A stretch of DNA of 64,000 nt from Profundicola chukchiensis (GTDB lineage Bacteria; Bacteroidota; Bacteroidia; Flavobacteriales; Weeksellaceae). A program made the translations under genes and the position numbers. This document shows positions 63,146 to 64,000 of this stretch, piece by piece. The notes below the pieces were generated by a model. That model worked only from the letters and a program-made list of their open reading frames with translations. It was not told the origin of the DNA and did no database searches. The DNA lies in contig NZ_JANAIE010000005.1 in the NCBI RefSeq assembly GCF_029664245.1, positions 124,001 through 188,000 on the forward strand. Reading direction: 5' to 3'. Each line of letters begins with the position of its first letter. Within the stretch, counting starts at the first letter, position 1.

Positions 63146-64000
63146 TTAAGAATTACTCGATTTTTTGAAATATTTATCTCTTAACCAAAACGAAACGCTG
63201 ACCAATCCAATTAAAACTGGAACTTCTACCAATGGGCCGATAACGCCGGCAAAAGCTTGTCCGGAATTTAATCCAAAAACAGCAATAGCAACTGCAATGG
63301 CTAATTCGAAATTATTCCCAGCGGCTGTAAAGGCCACCGAAGCCGTTTTATCATAAGGCGCGCCCATGGCTTTGGTGAAGAAAAACCCAATGATGAACAT
63401 TAAAGTGAAATACAATAACAATGGAATGGCGATGATCACCACATCCATAGGGATTTCAACGATTAATTCTCCTTTTAACGAGAACATAACTACTATGGTA
63501 AACAACAAGGCGATGAGCGTCATAGGAGAAATAGCAGGAATGAATTTCTTCATATACCATTCTTCACCTTTTAATTTAACTAAAATAACACGACTCAAGA
63601 TTCCCATGACAAACGGAATTCCAAGATAAATAGCCACACTTTCGGCGATTGTTGCAATTGAAATGTCTACAATAGCGCCTTCAAATCCAAAATAGGGTGG
63701 AAGTACGGTAATGAAAATCCAAGCATAGAAACTATAGGCAAACACTTGAAAAATAGAATTTAACGCTACTAATCCAGCGCCGTATTCACTGCTTCCTTCG
63801 GCTAAGTCGTTCCAAACGAGTACCATTGCGATACATCGTGCAAGTCCGATTAGAATTACCCCGACCATATATTCTGGATAGTCTCTCAGGAAAATAATTG
63901 CCAAGAAAAACATTAAAACAGGTGCAATAATCCAATTTAGAATTAAGGATATTGATAGAATTTTAGTGTCCTTAAAAACTTTAGGAAGTAAGGCGTAGTT
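63146..64000 (-). CDS. acr3: ACR3-family arsenite exporter, 5' end beyond the window
   Basis: The frame is open from base 64000 through to the stop, so the start lies outside; the visible part is 284 codons. An internal ATG at 63913 is not the true start because the conserved KVFKDTKIL and [10 protein letters not shown] segments precede it. Eight helices are visible, with the conserved cysteine of ACR3 in [13 protein letters not shown] and the FxAxxNxFELAIA segment [14 protein letters not shown]. It expels As(III) across the inner membrane. Other ars genes, if any, would lie to the right. Confidence 0.9.
   Translation of the reverse strand, partial: NYALLPKVFKDTKILSISLILNWIIAPVLMFFLAIIFLRDYPEYMVGVILIGLARCIAMVLVWNDLAEGSSEYGAGLVALNSIFQVFAYSFYAWIFITVLPPYFGFEGAIVDISIATIAESVAIYLGIPFVMGILSRVILVKLKGEEWYMKKFIPAISPMTLIALLFTIVVMFSLKGELIVEIPMDVVIIAIPLLLYFTLMFIIGFFFTKAMGAPYDKTASVAFTAAGNNFELAIAVAIAVFGLNSGQAFAGVIGPLVEVPVLIGLVSVSFWLRDKYFKKSSNS

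Overview
The window reads as chromosomal DNA from a member of the Bacteroidota, most likely order Flavobacteriales. Four things point there: AT-rich sequence; many starts preceded by a TAnnTTTG box (the Bacteroidota sigma-70 -7 element) and no visible Shine-Dalgarno; a secreted protein with a type IX secretion (T9SS) C-terminal sorting domain; and several conserved flavobacterial unknowns. A trimethylamine monooxygenase-like gene and a BCCT osmolyte transporter would fit a marine or saline habitat (inference). I see no rRNA, tRNA, CRISPR array, transposase, integrase or phage module. Both edges cut genes: a large secreted repeat protein on the left and an ACR3 arsenite exporter on the right.

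Layout. 1-8 kb (minus strand): a secreted repeat protein translationally coupled to a lipoprotein, a membrane-anchored MutS-like ATPase, a CorA-type metal channel and an exported S9 peptidase. 8-14 kb: a T9SS cargo protein, an RlmI-type rRNA methyltransferase, and a tandem segmental duplication (11281-13650) carrying two small-membrane-protein paralogues plus decayed remnants of two other genes. 14-20 kb: M28 peptidase, nitroreductase, secreted unknown, Tmm-like flavin monooxygenase and a Lys/His-rich secreted protein. 19.5-22.7 kb: BCCT transporter, two-domain Usp and Gre factor in one operon. 23-30 kb: three DEAD-box helicases, a UbiB-like kinase, a 2OG-Fe(II) oxygenase and an S4/YwbE pair. 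30.3-34.4 kb: a two-gene McrBC type IV restriction system whose McrB carries an EVE domain. 34.6-40 kb: housekeeping genes (TrhA, RluA-type synthase, MscS channel, aldo/keto reductase, asparaginase). 40.2-41.8 kb: two ssb paralogues, each with the same 140-bp upstream control region. 41.9-48.6 kb: GNAT, DUF1648 protein, EamA exporter, membrane EEP hydrolase, cydAB with a small membrane gene, and an SDR. 48.8-55.5 kb: a YehS-like protein, a patatin fused to a predicted outer-membrane barrel, an FAD oxidoreductase/HAD phosphatase pair and an ankyrin lipoprotein. 55.7-64 kb: DsbA-like protein, YceI, MFS carrier, MgtC, a CodA-like deaminase, FMN reductase, catalase and ACR3, largely a stress and detoxification stretch.

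Most interesting points: (i) the 1.4-kb tandem duplication, whose breakpoints and two later in-frame deletions at short direct repeats can be read base by base; (ii) the EVE-McrB/McrC defence operon with an unassigned central region; (iii) the Tmm-like monooxygenase 2.5 kb from a BCCT transporter, resembling the TMA-to-TMAO osmolyte/piezolyte module described in Myroides; (iv) the duplicated ssb genes with conserved inverted repeats upstream; (v) a C8 tract abutting an ATG; (vi) structured DNA upstream of a CodA-like deaminase that has a changed active-site residue. None is a proven new system; the McrB central region and the ssb control region are the best leads.
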